The translations under genes were made by a program, and so were the position numbers. A DNA stretch of 64,000 bases, taken from Mimachlamys varia. Its lineage: Eukaryota; Mollusca; Bivalvia; Pectinida; Pectinidae. The stretch covers positions 4,129,501-4,193,500 of the forward strand of contig OX392530.1 of NCBI GenBank assembly GCA_947623455.1. The letters are read 5' to 3'. Below are positions 21,785 through 34,400 of this stretch, in pieces. The notes beneath the pieces are model-generated. The model was not told the origin of the DNA and made no database searches. It saw only the letters and a list, made by a program, of their open reading frames with translations. How positions within the stretch are numbered: the stretch's first letter is position 1; each line of letters begins with the position of its first letter.

Positions 21785-23092
21785 ACTGTAAGCCGATGGC
21801 TGACTTATACCCCCCCGCTACCTCTTATTAGAGGTGTCTGACATGTTTTTGAAAAAAACATGATGTAGTACAAGTTGTATATAACATGCATTATATAATG
21901 TCAACAGTCAGCAGAATTTTAAAAGCCGAACGGACAAATTTTAACCTGTGTATAGTAATCCTCAACATTACTTACTGCGAAGTTTCATTGAAAATGACCC
22001 AGTAGTTTAGAAGAAGTTGTCCAGACATCACATTATAATGGAAACCTGTGTATAGTGACCTGGTTACCATGGCAACCAAAATTTTGACAAACAAAACTCT
22101 GCATGCACATCTACACATGGTCCCCAACAATACTGCCAAGTTTCATTAAACTCGATCCAGTGGTTTATAGGAAGTTGTCCGGACAACACGTTATTACGGA
22201 AACCTGTGTATAGTGACCTGGTTACCATGGCAACCAAAATTTTGACAAACGAAACTCTGCATGCACATCTACACATGGTCCCCAACAATACTACCAAGTT
22301 TTATTGAAATCGATGCAGTAGTTTAGGAGGAGTTGTCCGGACAACATTTTATTATGGAAACCTGTGTATAGTGACCTGGTTACCATGGCAACCAAAATTT
22401 TGACAAACAAAACCCTGTATGCAAATCTATACATGGTCCCCAACAATACTGCCAAGTTTCACTGAAATTGATCCAGTAGTTTAGGAGGAGTTGTCCGGAC
22501 AACACATTATAATGGAAACCTGTGTATAGTGACCTGGTTACCATGGCAACCAAAATTTTGACAAACAAAACTCTGCATGCACATCTACACATGGTCCCCA
22601 ACAATACTGCCAAGTTTCATTAAACTCGATCCAGTGGTTTATAGGAAGTTGTCCGGACAACATGTTATTACGGAAACCTGTGTATAGTGACCTGGTTACC
22701 ATGGCAACCAAAATTTTGACAAACAAAACTCTGCATGCACATCTACACATGGTCCCCAACAATACTGCCAAGTTTTATTGAAATCGATCGAGTAGTTTAG
22801 GAGGAGTTGTCCGGACAACATTTTATTATGGAAACCTGTGTATAGTGACCTGGTTACCATGGCAACCAAAATTTTGACAAACGAAACCCTGCATGCACAT
22901 CTACACATGGTCCCCAACAATACTGCCAAGTTTTATTGAAATCGATCCAGTAGTTTAGGAGGAGTTGTCCGGACAACATTTTTCTACGGACAGACGGACA
23001 GACGGACGGACAGACGGACAGACAGACGGACAGACGGACAGACAAGCTGATTCCAGTATACCCCCCCTAACTTCGTTGCGGGGGGGTATAAT
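21785..23092. mobile_element. pearl/Helentron-like non-autonomous element with 158-bp tandem array
   Basis: At least six tandem units of 158 bp lie between about 21930 and 22985; the landmark GTGTATAGTGACCTGGTTAC recurs at 158-base steps from 22047. An (ACGG/ACAG)n microsatellite (22985-23042) follows, then a hairpin of TATACCCCCCC and GCGGGGGGGTATA (23058-23092). The left edge carries the matching TATACCCCCCCGC near 21810, giving inverted ends. Core repeats plus an ACGG microsatellite are the described layout of bivalve pearl elements, now usually grouped with non-autonomous Helentrons. Overlapping 77-residue minus-strand frames inside are repeat artefacts. Confidence 0.7.
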
Positions 23093-23589
23093 AAAGCATC
23101 AAAATCACTTCGTAAATGAATATTTCATATATATGTTAATTATTATATACAAGCAGGAAACGTAAAATATGTTTAACCTTTAAAAGATGTAATTACCTTG
23201 AATGACTTTACTTTTGATCTTCGTCAACTATGCAGTGGTATTTCACAGCTACTGAAACAAGTTATATGCTGATGAACCAATATACGATATCAATATGATA
23301 TGGCTAAGCTGTCACCTGTCACATCACTTCATCAGTACACAATATCCTCTGTAGAACTGACAACAAACAACTAATGATGACATAACTATGGACGCATTTG
23401 GCATTAAGCTGTTGTAAAATAAACATTAAAGGTGTAATAACATGATTGATTTAAATGGACATCTAGCAATGAAAGTCTGCACAAATGTTTGCTAAAAAAA
23501 TTTAGTATATGAGTATCCATCACAGGTCTTCACCAACACTCTGACATGTAACATCATTAGAGTGCTTACTTGTGGTGATTGACAATGAT

Positions 23590-23830
23590 GACTCGATTTT
23601 CATTTTCAGGACTTGATGGTTACTTGGATGTGACCAAGATTTAAATGGCGGGTGTCGGCGATGAAGCAGAAAACGCTTACCCATCCGAAACATCTGGTCT
23701 TATTATCTTGTACTTTTGCAAGGGTCACCATGTAAATCATTCCTTTTTTCTTACCCCTAGTTCGGATTAGAGTTATGTTGACGCTTTGGTATTCCCTTAT
23801 TTTTGTCATCATTTCCCGATATTTAATGAA
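23590..23830 (+). repeat. RTtail copy
   Basis: Matches the family from CATTTTCAGGACTTGATGG through GATGAAGCAGAAAACGCTTA to TGACGCTTTGGTATTCCCTT. Plus orientation, 5'-truncated. Confidence 0.7.
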
Positions 23831-23934
23831 ACTGCTGATATTTAAATGGACGGGAGATCTTGACAACTTTGTCCTTATTTTATTCTAAAAGCAAAAATTA
23901 AAGGGCTTTTACGCATCTGGTTCTTTTCTCGTGT

Positions 23935-23993
23935 CCGGTAGTTTGGACAGTTTCGATTCCCATCTTTTGGTCCCTAGCATCACTGTCGAGTCC
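23935..23993 (+). repeat. hammerhead-family half copy abutting the satellite
   Basis: Plus orientation: CATCTTTTGGTCCCTAGC leads into stem I GCATCA (23977-23982), a core-like CTGTCGA (23983-23989) and GTCC (23990-23993). The heptamer satellite starts at the next base, exactly where the stem II loop would be. The core has lost the invariant A6, and no matching second half follows directly. Confidence 0.5.
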
Positions 23994-26900
23994 TATACAG
24001 TAGCAGTAGCCAGTAGGCAGTAGGCAGTAGCAGTAAGCAGTAACCAGTAAGAAGTTAGCAGAAGGCAGTAGGCAGTAAGCAGTAGGCAGTGAGCAGTAGG
24101 CAGTAGGCAGTAAGCAGTAGGCAGTAGACAGTAGGCAGTTAGCAGAAGGCAGTAGACAGTAGGCAGTAAGCAGTATACAGTAGGCAGTTAGCAGTAGGCA
24201 GTAGGCCGTAAGCAGTAGGCAGAAGGCCGTAAGCAGTTAGTAGAAGGCAGTAGGCAGTAAGCAGTAAGCAGTATACAGTAGGCAGTAAGCAGTAGACAGT
24301 AGGCAGTAAGCAGTAAGCAGTATACAGTAGGCAGTTAGCAGTATACAGTAGGCAGTAAGCAGTAGGCAGTAGGCCGTAAGCAGTTAGCAGAAGGCAGTAG
24401 GCAGTAGGCAGTAAGCAGTAAGCAGTATACAGTAGGCAGTAGGCCGTAAGCAGTAAGCAGTATACAGTAGGCAGTGAGCAGTAGGCAGTAGGCCGTAAGC
24501 AATAAACAGTATACAGTAGGCAGTAGGCCGTAAGCAGTAAGCAGTATACAGTAGGCAATAAGCAGTAAGCAGTAGGCAGTAGGCCTTTAGCAGTTAGCAG
24601 AAGGCAGAAAAACAGTAGGTAGTAAGCAGTTAGCGATAAGCAGTAGGCAGTAAGCAGCAAGCAGTAGGTAGTAAGCAGTAGCAGTAAGCAGTAGGTAGTA
24701 GGTAGTACCAGTAGGCAGTAGATAGTAGCAGTAGCAGTAGGCAGTGAGCAGAAGCAGTAGGCAGTAGGCAGTAATTAGTAGCAGTAGGCAGCAAGCAGTA
24801 GGCAGTAGGCAGTAATTAGTAGCAGTAGGCAGCAAGCAGTAGGCAGTAGGCAGTAATTAGTAGCAGTAGGCAGCAAGCAGTAGGCAGTAGGCAGTAGCAG
24901 TAAGCAGTAGGCAGTAGGCAGTAGGCAGTTAGCAGTAGGCAGTTAGCAGTAGGCAGTTAGCAGTAGGCAGTTAGCAGTAGGCAGCAAGTAGTAGGCAGTA
25001 GCAGTAGGCAGTTATCAGTAGGCAGTTGGCAGCAAGCGGTAGGCAGTAGGCAGTAGCAGTAGGCAGCAAGCAGTAGGCAGTGGCATTAGGCAGCAAGCAG
25101 TAGACAGGAGACAGTAGGCTGTAGACAGTAGGCAGTAGGCAGTAAGCAGTAGCAGTAGGCAGCAAGCAGTAGCAGTAGGCAGTAAGCAGTAGCAGTAGGC
25201 AGTAAGCAGTAGGTAGTAGGCAGCAAGCAGTAGGCAGTAGCAATAGGCAGCAAGCAGTAGGTAGTAGGCAGCAAGCAGTAGCAGAAGGCAGCAAGCAGTA
25301 GGCAGTAGCAGTAGGTAGTTGGCAGTAGGCAGTAGCAATAGGTAGTTGGCAGCAAGCAGTAGGCAGTAGCAGTAGGCAGCAAGCAGTAGGCAGTAGGCAG
25401 CAAGCAGTAGGTATTAGGCAGTAGCAGTAGGCAGTTAGCAGTAGGCAGTAGGAAGTAGGTAGTAGGCAGCAAGTAGTAGGCAGTAGCAGTAGGCAGCAAG
25501 CAGTAGGTAGTAGGCAGCAAGCAGTAGGCAGTAGGTAGTAGGCAGCAGGCAGTAAGCAGCAGGCAGTTAGCAGAAGGCAGTTAGCAGAAGGCAGTTAGCA
25601 GAAGGCAGTTAGCAGAAGGCAGTAGACAGTAGGTAGTAAGCAGTAGGCAGCAGGCAGTAGGCAGCAGGCAGTAAGCAGTAGGCAGTAGGTAGTAGGCAGC
25701 AAGTAGTAGGCAGTAGGTAGTAGGCAGCAAGCAGTAGGTAGTAGGCAGCAAGCAGTAGGCAGTAGGTAGTAGGCAGCAGGCAGTAAGCAGCAGGCAGTAA
25801 GCAGTAGGCAGTAGCAGTAGGCAGTAAGCAGTAGGCAGCAAGCAGTAGGTAGTAGACAGTAGCAGTAGGCAGCAAGCAGTAGGTAGTAAGCAGTAAGCAG
25901 CAAGCAGTAGGCAGTAGGTAGTAGGCAGCAGGCAGTAAGCAGTAGGCAGTAGCAGTAGGCAGTAAGCAGTAGGCAGCAGGCAGTAAGCAGTAGCAGTAGG
26001 CAGCAAGCAGTAGCAGAAGGCAGCAAGCAGTAGGTAGTAGGCAGCAAGTAGCAGGCAGTAGCAGTAGGCAGCAAGCAGTAGGTAGTAGGCAGCAGGCAGT
26101 AAGCAGTAGGCAGCAAGCAGTAGGCAGTAGGTAGTAGGCAGCAGGCAGTAAGCAGTAGACAGTAGCAGTAGGCAGCAAGCAGTAGGCAGCAAGCAGTAGC
26201 AGAAGGCAGCAAGCAGTAGGCAGTAGGTAGTAGGCAGTAGCAGTAGGCAGCAAGCAGTAGGCAGTAGGTAGTAGGCAGTAGCAGCAGGCAGTTAGCAGTA
26301 GGCAGCAAGCAGTAGCAGAAGGCAGCAAGCAGTAGGTAGTAGGCAGCAAGTAGTAGGCAGTAGCAGTAGGCAGCAAGCAGTAGCAGAAGGCAGCAAGCAG
26401 TAGGTAGTAGGCAGCAAGTAGTAGGCAGTAGCAGTAGGCAGCAAGCAGTACGCAGCAAGCAGTAAGCAGTAGCAGTAGGCATTAGGCAGTAGACAGTAGG
26501 CAGTAAGCAGTAGCAGTAGGCAGTAGGCAGTAAGCAGTAGCAGTAGGCAGCAAGCAGTAGGCAGTAATTAGTAGCAGTAGGCAGTAGGCAGCAAGCAGTA
26601 GGCAGTAGCAGTAGGCATTAGGCAGCAAGCAGTAGACAGGAGACAGTAGGCTGTAGACAGTAGGCAGTAGGCAGCAAGCAGTAGGCATTAGGCAGCAAGC
26701 AGTAGACAGGAGACAGTAGGCAGTAGCAGTAGGCAGTAGGCTGTAGACAGTAGGCAGTAGGCAGTAATTAGTAGGTAGTAAGCAGTAGGCATTAGGCAGC
26801 AAGCAGTAGGCAGTAGCAGTGGGCAGATAGCAGTAGGCAGTAGACAGTAGCAGTAGGCAGCAAGCAGTAGGCATTAGGCAGCAAGCAGTAGACAGGAGAG

Positions 26901-28852
26901 AGTAGGCAGTAGCAGTAGGCAGTAGGCTGTAGACAGTAGGCAGTAGGCAGTAATCAGTAGGTAGTAAGCAGTAGGCAGTAGGCAGCAAGCAGTAGCAGTG
27001 GGCAGTAAGCAGTAGGCAGCAAGCAGTAGGTAGTAGGCAGCAAGCAGTAGGCAGTAGGCAGTAGCAGTAGGCAGTAGGCAGTAGGCAGTTAGCAGTAGGC
27101 AGTAGCAGAAGGCAGCAAGCAGTAGGCAGTGGCATTAGGCAGCAAGCAGTAGACAGGAGACAGTAGGCTGTAGACAGTAGGCAGTAGGCAGTAGGCAGTA
27201 AGCAGTAGCAGTAGGCAGCAAGCAGTAGCAGTAGGCAGTAAGCAGTAGGTAGTAGGCAGCAAGCAGTAGGCAGTAGCAGTAGGCAGCAAACAGTAGGTAG
27301 TAGGCAGCAAGCAGTAGCAGTAGGCAGCAAGCAGTAGCAGAAGGCAGCAAGCAGTAGGCAGTAGCAGTAGGTAGTTGGCAGTAGGCAGTAGCAAAAGGTA
27401 GTTGGCAGCAAGCAGTAGGCAGTAGCAATAGGCAGCAAGCAGTAGGCAGTAGCAATAGGCAGTTAGCAGTAGGCAGTAGGCAGCAAGCAATAGGCAGTAG
27501 GTAGTAGGCAGCAGGTAGTAAGCAGTAGGCAGTAGCAGTAGGCAGTAAGCAGTAGGCAGCAAGCAGTAGGCAGCAAGCAGTAGCAGAAGGCAGCAAGCAG
27601 TAGGCAGTAGGTAGTAGGCAGTAGCAGTAGGCAGCAAGCAGTAGGCAGTAGGTAGTAGGCAGTAGCAGTAGGCAGTTAGCAGTAGGCAGCAAGCAGTAGC
27701 AGAAGGCAGCAAGCAGTAGGTAGTAGGCAGCAAGTAGTAGGCAGTAGCAGTAGGCAGCAAGCAGTACGCAGCAAGCAGTAAGCAGTAGCAGTAGGCATTA
27801 GGCAGTAGACAGTAGGCAGTAAGCAGTAGCAGTAGGCAGTAGGCAGTAAGCAGTAGCAGTAGGCAGCAAGCAGTAGGCAGTAATAAGTAGCAGTAGGCAG
27901 TAGGCAGCAAGCAGTAGGCAGTAGCAGTAGGCATTAGGCAGCAAGCAGTAGACAGGAGACAGTAGGCTGTAGACAGTAGGCAGTAGGCAGCAAGCAGTAG
28001 GCAGTAGCAGTAGGCATTAGGCAGCAAGCAGTAGACAGGAGACAGTAGGCTGTAGACAGTAGGCAGTAGGCAGTAATCAGTAGGTAGTAAGCAGTAGGCA
28101 GTAGGCAGCAAGCAGTAGGCAGTAGCAGTGGGCAGATAGCAGTAGGCAGTAGGCAGTAGACAGTAGCAGTAGGCAGCAAGCAGTAGGCATTAGGCAGCAA
28201 GCAGTAGACAGGAGACAGTAGGCAGTAGCAGTAGGCAGTAGGCTGTAGACAGTAGGCAGTAGGCAGTAATCAGTAGGTAGTAAGCAGTAGGCAGTAGGCA
28301 GCAAGCAGTAGGCAGTAGCAGTAGGCAGTAGGCAGCAAGCAGTAGGCAGTAGGCAGTAGAAGTAGGCAGTAGGCAGTAGGCAGTTAGCAGTAGGCAGTAA
28401 TAGTAGGCAGTAGGCAGTAGACAGTAGGCAGTAGGCAGTAAGCAGTAGCAGTAGTTGTAAGCAGTAGCAGTAGGCAGCAAGCAGTAGGCAGTAAGCAGTA
28501 GCAGTAGGCAGTAGGTAGTAGACAGTAGGCAGTAGGCAGTAGACAGTAGGCAGTAGCAGTAGACAGTAGCAGTAGGCAGTAGCAGTAGGCAGTAGCAGTA
28601 GGCAGTAGCAGTAGGCAGTAGGCAGTTAGCAGTAGGCAGTTAGCAGTAAGCAGTAGCAGTAGGCAGTAGGCAGTAGACAGTAGGCAGTAGGCAGTAAGCA
28701 GTAGCAGTAGTTGTAAGCAGTAGCAGTAGGCAGCAAGCCGTAGCAGTAGGCAGTAGGTAGTAGCAGTAGCAGTAAGAAGTAGGTAGTAAGCAGTAGCAGT
28801 AGCAGAAAGCAGTAGCAGAAGGCAGTAAGCAGTAAATAGTAGACAGTAAACA
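23994..28852. repeat. 4.86-kb satellite of 7-bp GCAGTAG-type units
   Basis: Almost uninterrupted units GCAGTAG, GCAGTAA, GCAGCAA and the 6-bp variant GCAGTA. Longer blocks recur as higher-order repeats: the marker GACAGGAGACAGTAGG or close variants appears near 25105, 26636, 26703, 26890, 27147, 27953, 28035 and 28208. Because three 7-mers make a 21-base cycle free of stops on the minus strand (LLPTAYC), all three minus frames stay open for up to about 340 codons. The plus strand is full of TAG. These are not genes: no start context, splice signals or non-repeat sequence. Confidence 0.95.
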
Positions 28853-28872
28853 GGACACCGTCGTATACGAAA

Positions 28873-29694
28873 TCCTATAGCTTTAGCCTACTGTTTAGGG
28901 TTAGAAAGTATGATTATTTTAGACAACCAAAAAATACATCGTCTACGCCGTAAGGCATATGTCCAAAAGTACAGTTATTGTACCGAAATGACTACATTCT
29001 TTGCCTTACAGGGTAGATATGACCGTGTTGTCATTACCAACTCGTACTCAATTTACACGTTTTGCTGGTCATTTGATGAAAATGACAGTGTTCATATCGT
29101 ACTAGTCATCGAAACGTCACATAAAACATTTGTTGTGTAAACTAATCTTTACATAAATGGAAGCCAAATTGTGTCAAATACCAATCTTAACTTATCCCTA
29201 CCCATCAATAAAGGTTCCAAGCGTAGCTGCCTTCATGCTGATAAATCAAATTGATTCAAAGTGAAAAGACAAATATAACTGCTAGTGGCATCCTTGGTGA
29301 AGGCCTCATTATAATTACCCATCTGTGTCGGTCTGTGCTCACTGGGGAGGAACGTAGACACGATCAGAAACAGCTGGTGGAAGATAATTAAAATAGACAG
29401 TATCCGTTAATAACATTAAACAACAATAAAACAATTTATATTGTTTATTTCAAATAGATTACGGTTACATATGGCCATGGCCGTGTAAGAGTAGTCATGT
29501 TGACTTATGTAGCAGACGTTCCTTAATTGTTAGCAATAAACTGTACTCTAAAATGTCAATAAAACTATACTATTAACTAGGGTTGTGAAACCAGTCATAC
29601 GGTAAGTCAGTCTTTTATCCGAGCGAGTAGCTTACTAATTGGTAAATTTGGTGATCAACAGTAACACAGTGGCATGTTTTCGAAAATGGTCTGT
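28873..29694. other. intergenic, no gene recognised
   Basis: A plus-strand open stretch of 76 codons (28910-29140) shows no family resemblance. The rest is AT-rich without clear repeats. Confidence 0.4.
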
Positions 29695-30170
29695 TAAAAA
29701 AATTCAGAGAATACCAAAGCGTCAACAACACCATAATCCGAACTCAAAATCGATGAAACTAGGGGCAAAATAGGAACAAAGGAAAGATTTACATGGAGAC
29801 TCGCGTAAAAGCACAAGAGAATAAGACCAAGTGTTCCGGAAGAGTAAGCGTCTTCTGCTTCATCGACGAAACCCGCCATGTAAATCTTGGTCACATCCAA
29901 GAAAGCATCAATCCTCAAAATGAGAACCGAGTCATCATTGTCATTGTACAACAAGTAAACACACTAACAAGCAAACTCAAAAACGTCCATCTTCATATCA
30001 CACAAAGATACAGAATATTTCTCGATGATATCAAGACCATGACCATAAAATTTGCCCATAGTCTTCATCAACCTGCATTTCTTGAATCCCTGGGCCGTAA
30101 GTTTGTTCGTCAGCAGTCGACATCTATCACGAAAATCGCGATATTCAGAGCAAGCCCCAGAATGTATTTA
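29695..30170 (-). pseudogene. RTtail plus RT C-terminal remnant
   Basis: Closely parallels 57460-57930: the tail at 29700-29940 (plus text GAATACCAAAGCGTCAACAA through GAGAACCGAGTCATCATTG), then the antisense of the RT C-terminus at 29960-30170. The antisense frame is open for 147 codons on the plus strand (29793-30236) but is not the element's coding strand. Confidence 0.65.
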
Positions 30171-30230
30171 CACTACAAACATGCATGTATACATTTATTA
30201 GCATTATATTTTACTCGTACATTTAAAGTT

Positions 30231-31079
30231 AACTGATGAAACAGCTGTATATAACCCAAGCAGGAAAAGTTAGGCAACACATGTATCTGTACTTCGAATT
30301 ATGATGCGGTGATATTGTTCTTCAGAAAAACACTGGATCGTCGAATGTATTAAGACATGCCTGATCATTCAAGTGTAATCTTCAGATTATCCTAAAGTTT
30401 ACATCTCGCATGTAAATTTGTTCTGCTCTACCTCTTAAAGCTGATTTTTTACAGTTTTGCATTCTTCGTCCTTTTAAAGTCTATTTTTAGTACTTTTATG
30501 GTTTTGGCAACATCTCCTTGTCAGTATACTACAATTAAATACATAACTATTACTATTATTCAATATCTGAATTTCATTTACATTACTAAAATATTCAATT
30601 TCATTTGCATATATAGATAAACTGCTTCTCTAAACTAGGGAAACATTGGGACCCTAACCCTAAACATGGCTCAGTAAAGTCCTACTACTCGGTTATTAAT
30701 TTTAAAACCTCTTCCTGGTCTTCCGGCCGGGGAAAGGGGTTAACCGGTTAACTTTTTATAACCCTTATTCTAACATTATTTCATGCGTGATGTTTATATA
30801 TCATGTCCGCCTCACTACTAAAAGCCCTTTTGTCGCTCACAGTAATGTTAAAGTACATATTTTTACCGGAAAACTTATTTCAGCGCTTTTTGCGATTAAA
30901 ACAGTCTGTTAAATTATGATGTAGCCAGTTACGGCGACTGTTTATTACCTTAACTTATATAGTGTCTTCTTCACTAGGTACACAACAAAATAAGTACATT
31001 TGCAGTAATGCTTTTGCTTTTACATTTAACAGAGACAAAGTCTGATAGATGCAAATATTCAGCAATACAAATAAAGATA
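30231..31079. other. intergenic upstream of the B block
   Basis: AT-rich. From about 30950 the sequence begins to resemble the flank of copy C near 44890, marking one edge of the B/C duplication. No gene seen. Confidence 0.4.
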
Positions 31080-31266
31080 AGACATAAAACGGTAATAGAT
31101 ACAAGATGATTCTCTTTATTCTGATTAGAACTGACTAACTATTGCAGCTATATCATTTCAACATTGTGTCAGTAATTCAATATGTGTGTAATAGCTTTAC
31201 CGCACTGTCACACAAGGCTCTCTGTATCACTGAGACAAACAGAGCCGCTTCTTGCATTAGTGAAAT
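31080..31266 (-). pseudogene. tandem copy of the 3' end of SLC1 copy B
   Basis: 31080-31266 repeats 31267-31452: both contain GACATAAAACGGTAATAGAT and the end of the last exon. Read on the minus strand, the extra copy encodes ARSGSVCLSDTESLV and a stop, against NRSGSVCLRDTESLV and a stop in the real gene. It has no acceptor or upstream coding of its own, so it is an exon-end fragment. SLC1 copy C lacks it. Confidence 0.8.
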
Positions 31267-31400
31267 ATAGACATAAAACGGTAATAGATATAAAATTATT
31301 CTCTTTAATCTGATTAGGAGTGGTTTCTTATTAGAGCTGTACAATTTCAAAATTGTGTCAGTAATGAAGTATTAGTGAAAGTAATAGCTTTTCTGCACTG

Positions 31401-34400
31401 TCACACAAGACTCTCTGTATCCCTTAGACAAACAGAGCCGCTTCTATTATTAGTGTTAGTATCCTGCTCGCTGTGGAGCCCATTGTTGAGAACTTTCGAG
31501 GACAAATGGTTGACGATTCCAGCTCCGATCGAATCTCCGTTGACATTGACAACAGTTCGGAACCTTCCACTGTATTGAAAATATAATTCTGAATAACACT
31601 GACAAAATATCTAGTCGTTTGTAAAACATATTTTATAAAAATTAAAGGTGATAACATACAGTTGAGTGTAGAATGAAAAATTAGTTTAATCATCATTGAT
31701 TTCAAACATTTTAAAAAGTTACACAATACTCCACTCATTATATTTGTTTATTGACAATTATTCTATTAATTGTTAGGGTGTATATTATTGAGGTATTAAT
31801 CACTTTTAAATTTGACTTTCCTATCATGTTAGCGCTGAGTATTTTTGTTTTTATTTATTTATTTGTTAATAGTACATATCAGAAAAAAGTCCATTTGTTT
31901 GCTAAACATATTTCACAAAACATAATATTAATAGTTTGCCGGCCACATGAAAAATGTGTTTTTCTTCCATGCCATTTACTTGTATAAAATAGAGTTCAAT
32001 ACTGGAAATCATATTCCTAAGTTGGTATAAGCGGAGGTAAATGGAGTATATGTGACAATAATATGTATAAAAAGCGATTGAGGAATCACAACGAATATCA
32101 AAACATATCCGTTTAAACACCCATGTATTTTACAACTGGTCAAATACACAAGGCAACTTGATCAATATGTATCCTTATAGATTTGATGAACATTTTGCTT
32201 ATTCTCCAAGTTATATAAAAATACAAAGAAACAAACACATTGCTTACACAATCCAATCAATTGGGGCTATGATAGGAAGTACTTGATCTGCAGGTAAACC
32301 TACTGTCATGCATGCGATCGTCATGTTTACTATTCCCACTCCAGGAACGCCGGCCGCTCCTATCGAAACAGCAACAGCAGTAAGCCTGTAACGATAGCGT
32401 ACTATTGTACGTCCTATTCCAAATTAAACTGACAAAACCTGATTTCCAAGCACAAAGGTCCTACATCGATTGACACTATATTAAAAAAACATTAATTTAA
32501 AGGGCCTCAGTGGCTGAGTGGTTAAGGTGTCTCGATATCAAAGCACTAGCCTTCCACCTCTGGGTTGCTGAGTTCGAAACCCATGTGTGGCAGTTGTCAG
32601 GTACTGACCATAGGTCGGTGGTTTTCCCCGGTTATTCCGACTCTCCTCCACCTCCAAACATGACCCTTGTTGTTAATAGGACGTTAAACAAAATAAACCA
32701 AACCAGTAATCAAAGCATTGATTTAGTGCATAATTATGGAATACAGTAAAACCTCTCTATTAAGTCAACCCTACGGATCGCACAAAATTGGTCGTAATAG
32801 CGGAGTCGTCTGATGACCATGGAGACAGATGTCTCTGAATACAAAATAAATCCTACTGATCTGACACTTGACAGGTATACACAGTGGAATACACACCAGG
32901 TGACTTTGTGTTTGGTCGGTGGTCTGAGTAGTTAGGTGAAACTCAGTGCAAAAGTGGAAATATGGATTTTCAAAACTGGTCTAAATAGCGAGGTCTTTAT
33001 AGTTAGATGGTCTTAATAGTGAAGCTTAAATTACAAAGATATTAAGAAGATGTTTCCGGGACTGAAATGAAGTGGTCTTAATAGCGAGGTGGTCTTAATT
33101 CTGAGGTAGTATTTTAGTTCGGAGGGTAATATGCATCACGAACGAAGCATTTCCGAACGTTACCTATCCCGTGAACTGTCTCCACTGGCCAGTGGCCAGC
33201 ACATGTTTGAAACCAGATAATGTAGTTGGCGACATCACTGGAAATGGCGTTACGTCTTTCAAGAACAAAGTGCATTAAGCGTCTTATATCATATGTCTGA
33301 CGCTTTGCCACTGCACTCCAGTTTCCTTCTTGCTGTGAGCCACTGATAATGCCATGGGGATGTCTATCGTAGTGCAGTGCTGTCTATGCTAGTTTTGTCG
33401 TTTTTATCATCATGGATTATTGTTCATTTATTCATTTAAGCATTTTGAGGTTTAAAAGGGACAAAAGTGTTCAAGAGTAGTAATCTATACACACAAATAT
33501 TTCAGTATAAGAAGTTCATAACTCATGTTTATTTCTTCTCAGAGCGACTGTATTATGCAGATAAGTCTTACAAATTATTAAATTTGATTGAACATGGCAT
33601 GAACTTCATTTAATTTTTCGTCTTACTTTTTCAGATGCATAAATCGACGGTTTAACTTACCCAATAATGACGTAATTTCCGAAAGTTAACGTCATGCCAA
33701 GCCGCTGGGAAATGAATATGGTCAGCATAGGGACATATAAGGCAGTTCCATCCATGTTGATAATGGCCCCAATAGGTGTGATAAAGTTGACAACTCGACT
33801 ATCAACGTGATTCTTGTTAACCAGGCAGTCCATTGTTACGGGCAGTGTAATGGCGCTATAATGTCATCATGATATAGTAAGTACCTCTTTTAAATAGAGG
33901 CATGATATATAATAGACACTGTTACCTGGTTCTCAATATAAATAGATATTCAATAATTTTGACTATTTTCATGGTCATTCCAATGTATTTCATATACAGC
34001 CATGAATTGGTTAATCTATTTGAACGGTGACGTCATGAACTAATACACTTTTCCTTAGAAACGATTGTTCCATAGCGTATATGTGATCTTGATTAAAGCG
34101 TTTGGTTTACATGTAGATGGCATTTTCTGACTGCAGACATTTACCTACTGTAAGACATTTTCTGACAAGCTGTCACAACGCGAAGTAAGCTATTTCTAGA
34201 GATTCATAAAGCACAAAGATCATGTTTAATTCAACAAGATTTAAGTGACACAAACGGATTTTCGATGTCTTAGAAATGAGTGGTGAACACGGTACAAATT
34301 AGTTCTAGACTTTTTAATTAAACAAGGTCAAAAACAGTTAATTCATGCGCTTTAAGTCAGTAGTCAAAACAGTTTTCCCTCTGTGTTTGGACCAACTTTG

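Noticed and set aside
22064..23045. Overlapping 77-codon minus-strand frames spaced 158 bases
   Set aside because: Repeat units of the pearl-like array, not genes.
23994..28852. Resemblance of regularly spaced short repeats to a CRISPR array
   Set aside because: Units of 6-7 bp without unique spacers in an intron-bearing animal locus; a simple satellite.
24139..28858. Many long minus-strand open frames (up to about 340 codons) rich in Leu, Cys, Tyr and Thr
   Set aside because: Entirely the heptamer satellite; the stop-free property follows from the repeat arithmetic and several frames are open at once.
29793..30236. 147-codon plus-strand open frame
   Set aside because: Antisense of the RT remnant and its tail; the coding sense of the element is the minus strand.
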